Part shown: piece after piece, positions 43,572 to 43,911 of the stretch | How positions within the stretch are numbered: position 1 is the first letter of the stretch | How the letters are laid out: each line of letters starts with the position of its first letter | Origin: Natronobacillus azotifigens | GTDB taxonomy: Bacteria > Bacillota > Bacilli > Bacillales > Amphibacillaceae | DNA length: 43,911 nucleotides | Reading direction: 5' to 3' | Assembly (NCBI RefSeq): GCF_026805325.1 | Contig: NZ_JAPRAT010000034.1 | Span: 1-43,911 of the forward strand | Notes under the pieces: model-generated | What the model was told of the DNA's origin: nothing | The model's input: the letters and a program-made list of their open reading frames with translations, nothing else | Databases searched by the model: none | Translations under genes and position numbers: made by a program

Positions 43572-43859
43572 TTACTCAACAATGAATTCAATTTCATCTT
43601 TTTTTCGTGAATATTTAACTTGTAAGTCACGTTCATCAAAATACCATGCATCTTTCTTCTCCACAAAAAAAGTAATTCCATTCATCTCTGTCTTTGAATA
43701 AGGTTCGAAAGGCACATCATTTCTAGACAAACCTAGTGAAAATCCGGATTGCGCTCCTTGACCACCATATCGAACAAAAAAGCGAATAGAATCTCCATTC
43801 GTTACATCCATTTCTTCTGTAAGCCATTTAAATGCTGGCTGTGTAATCGATATTTCCAT
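43572..43859 (-). CDS. HesB/IscA-fold protein lacking cysteines (YneR-like)
   Basis: The 95-residue protein has the length and fold pattern of the HesB/YadR/YfhF family (ISITQPAFKWLTEEM, SIRFFVRYGGQG, then GFSLGLSRN). The three cysteines that hold iron-sulfur clusters in IscA/SufA are absent; there are no cysteines at all. It is therefore not a classical cluster carrier. B. subtilis YneR is of the same short type. Role unknown. AAGGAGG lies 9 bases before the ATG. It stands alone, next to the window edge. Confidence 0.85.
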   Translation of the reverse strand: MEISITQPAFKWLTEEMDVTNGDSIRFFVRYGGQGAQSGFSLGLSRNDVPFEPYSKTEMNGITFFVEKKDAWYFDERDLQVKYSRKKDEIEFIVE

Positions 43860-43911
43860 GGGAACAGCCTCCTTTTTTCTAATCTAACTATAACAAAAAC
43901 AATCATCAAGA

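Overview
This window looks like chromosomal DNA of a low-GC, spore-former-type Bacillaceae. The gene set is Bacillus-like: an alaR-alaT pair, a YvdF-type neopullulanase, YpjP, hemolysin III, a YneR-like HesB protein and a bactofilin. Strong AAGGAGG-type ribosome sites, occasional TTG/GTG starts and T-run terminators fit the same group. A moderately halotolerant genus related to Gracilibacillus is my guess from the repeat style and gene content. It is not proven by anything in the window. No rRNA, tRNA, CRISPR array or prophage was seen.

Layout. 1-880 is non-coding and holds repeat remnants, a structured stretch and a well-formed ZTP (pfl) riboswitch with a terminator in front of serA (879-2054). 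2.1-8.8 kb has a bactofilin/M23 peptidase pair, a GNAT acetyltransferase, an alpha/beta hydrolase, an unusual soluble MCP-Cache protein, a GltS-type symporter and a HAD phosphatase. 9.2-10.3 kb is serC. 10.5-17 kb is a polysaccharide-use block: a secreted or anchored multidomain GH43 arabinanase-like enzyme, a convergent LacI-family regulator and a divergent neopullulanase. Both enzyme genes have a sigma-A-type promoter, a terminator-like leader hairpin and a cre-like box near the start codon. 17.3-25.9 kb has a 26-residue membrane peptide gene, an MdaB-like quinone reductase, NADP glutamate dehydrogenase, a P2-type cation ATPase, a TraB-family protein, and a BASS/ACR3-like transporter with an OsmC protein under a CsoR/CstR-type palindrome. 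26-30.5 kb has a hairpin-bearing 52-bp tandem array, a TspO-like protein, a CPBP protease, a large class V PLP enzyme and YpjP. 30.8-32.6 kb is an IS4/IS231-like insertion sequence. 32.7-43.9 kb has MscS, hemolysin III, DUF1836, a small Lsm-like protein, a Zn-protease/methyltransferase pair, alaR-alaT, fhs, a cytoplasmic GH43 arabinofuranosidase-like enzyme and a HesB-like protein.

The genes form two themes. serA, serC and fhs supply serine and formyl-tetrahydrofolate, and a riboswitch for the one-carbon/purine alarmone ZTP stands in front of serA. The GH43 enzymes and the neopullulanase break down arabinan-like and starch-like polymers and look subject to catabolite or LacI-type control.

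The most unusual feature is the intergenic repeat load. A 180-bp two-hairpin element (family A) occurs as seven recognisable copies plus one fragment. One copy is split by the IS with a clean 10-bp target duplication, one has lost a hairpin, one overlaps the stop codon of osmC, and several sit directly against gene starts. Two further families (52-bp tandem hairpin units and short GTCAC/GACAAG hairpin elements) are also present. All family and function names come from reading the sequence without database searches.
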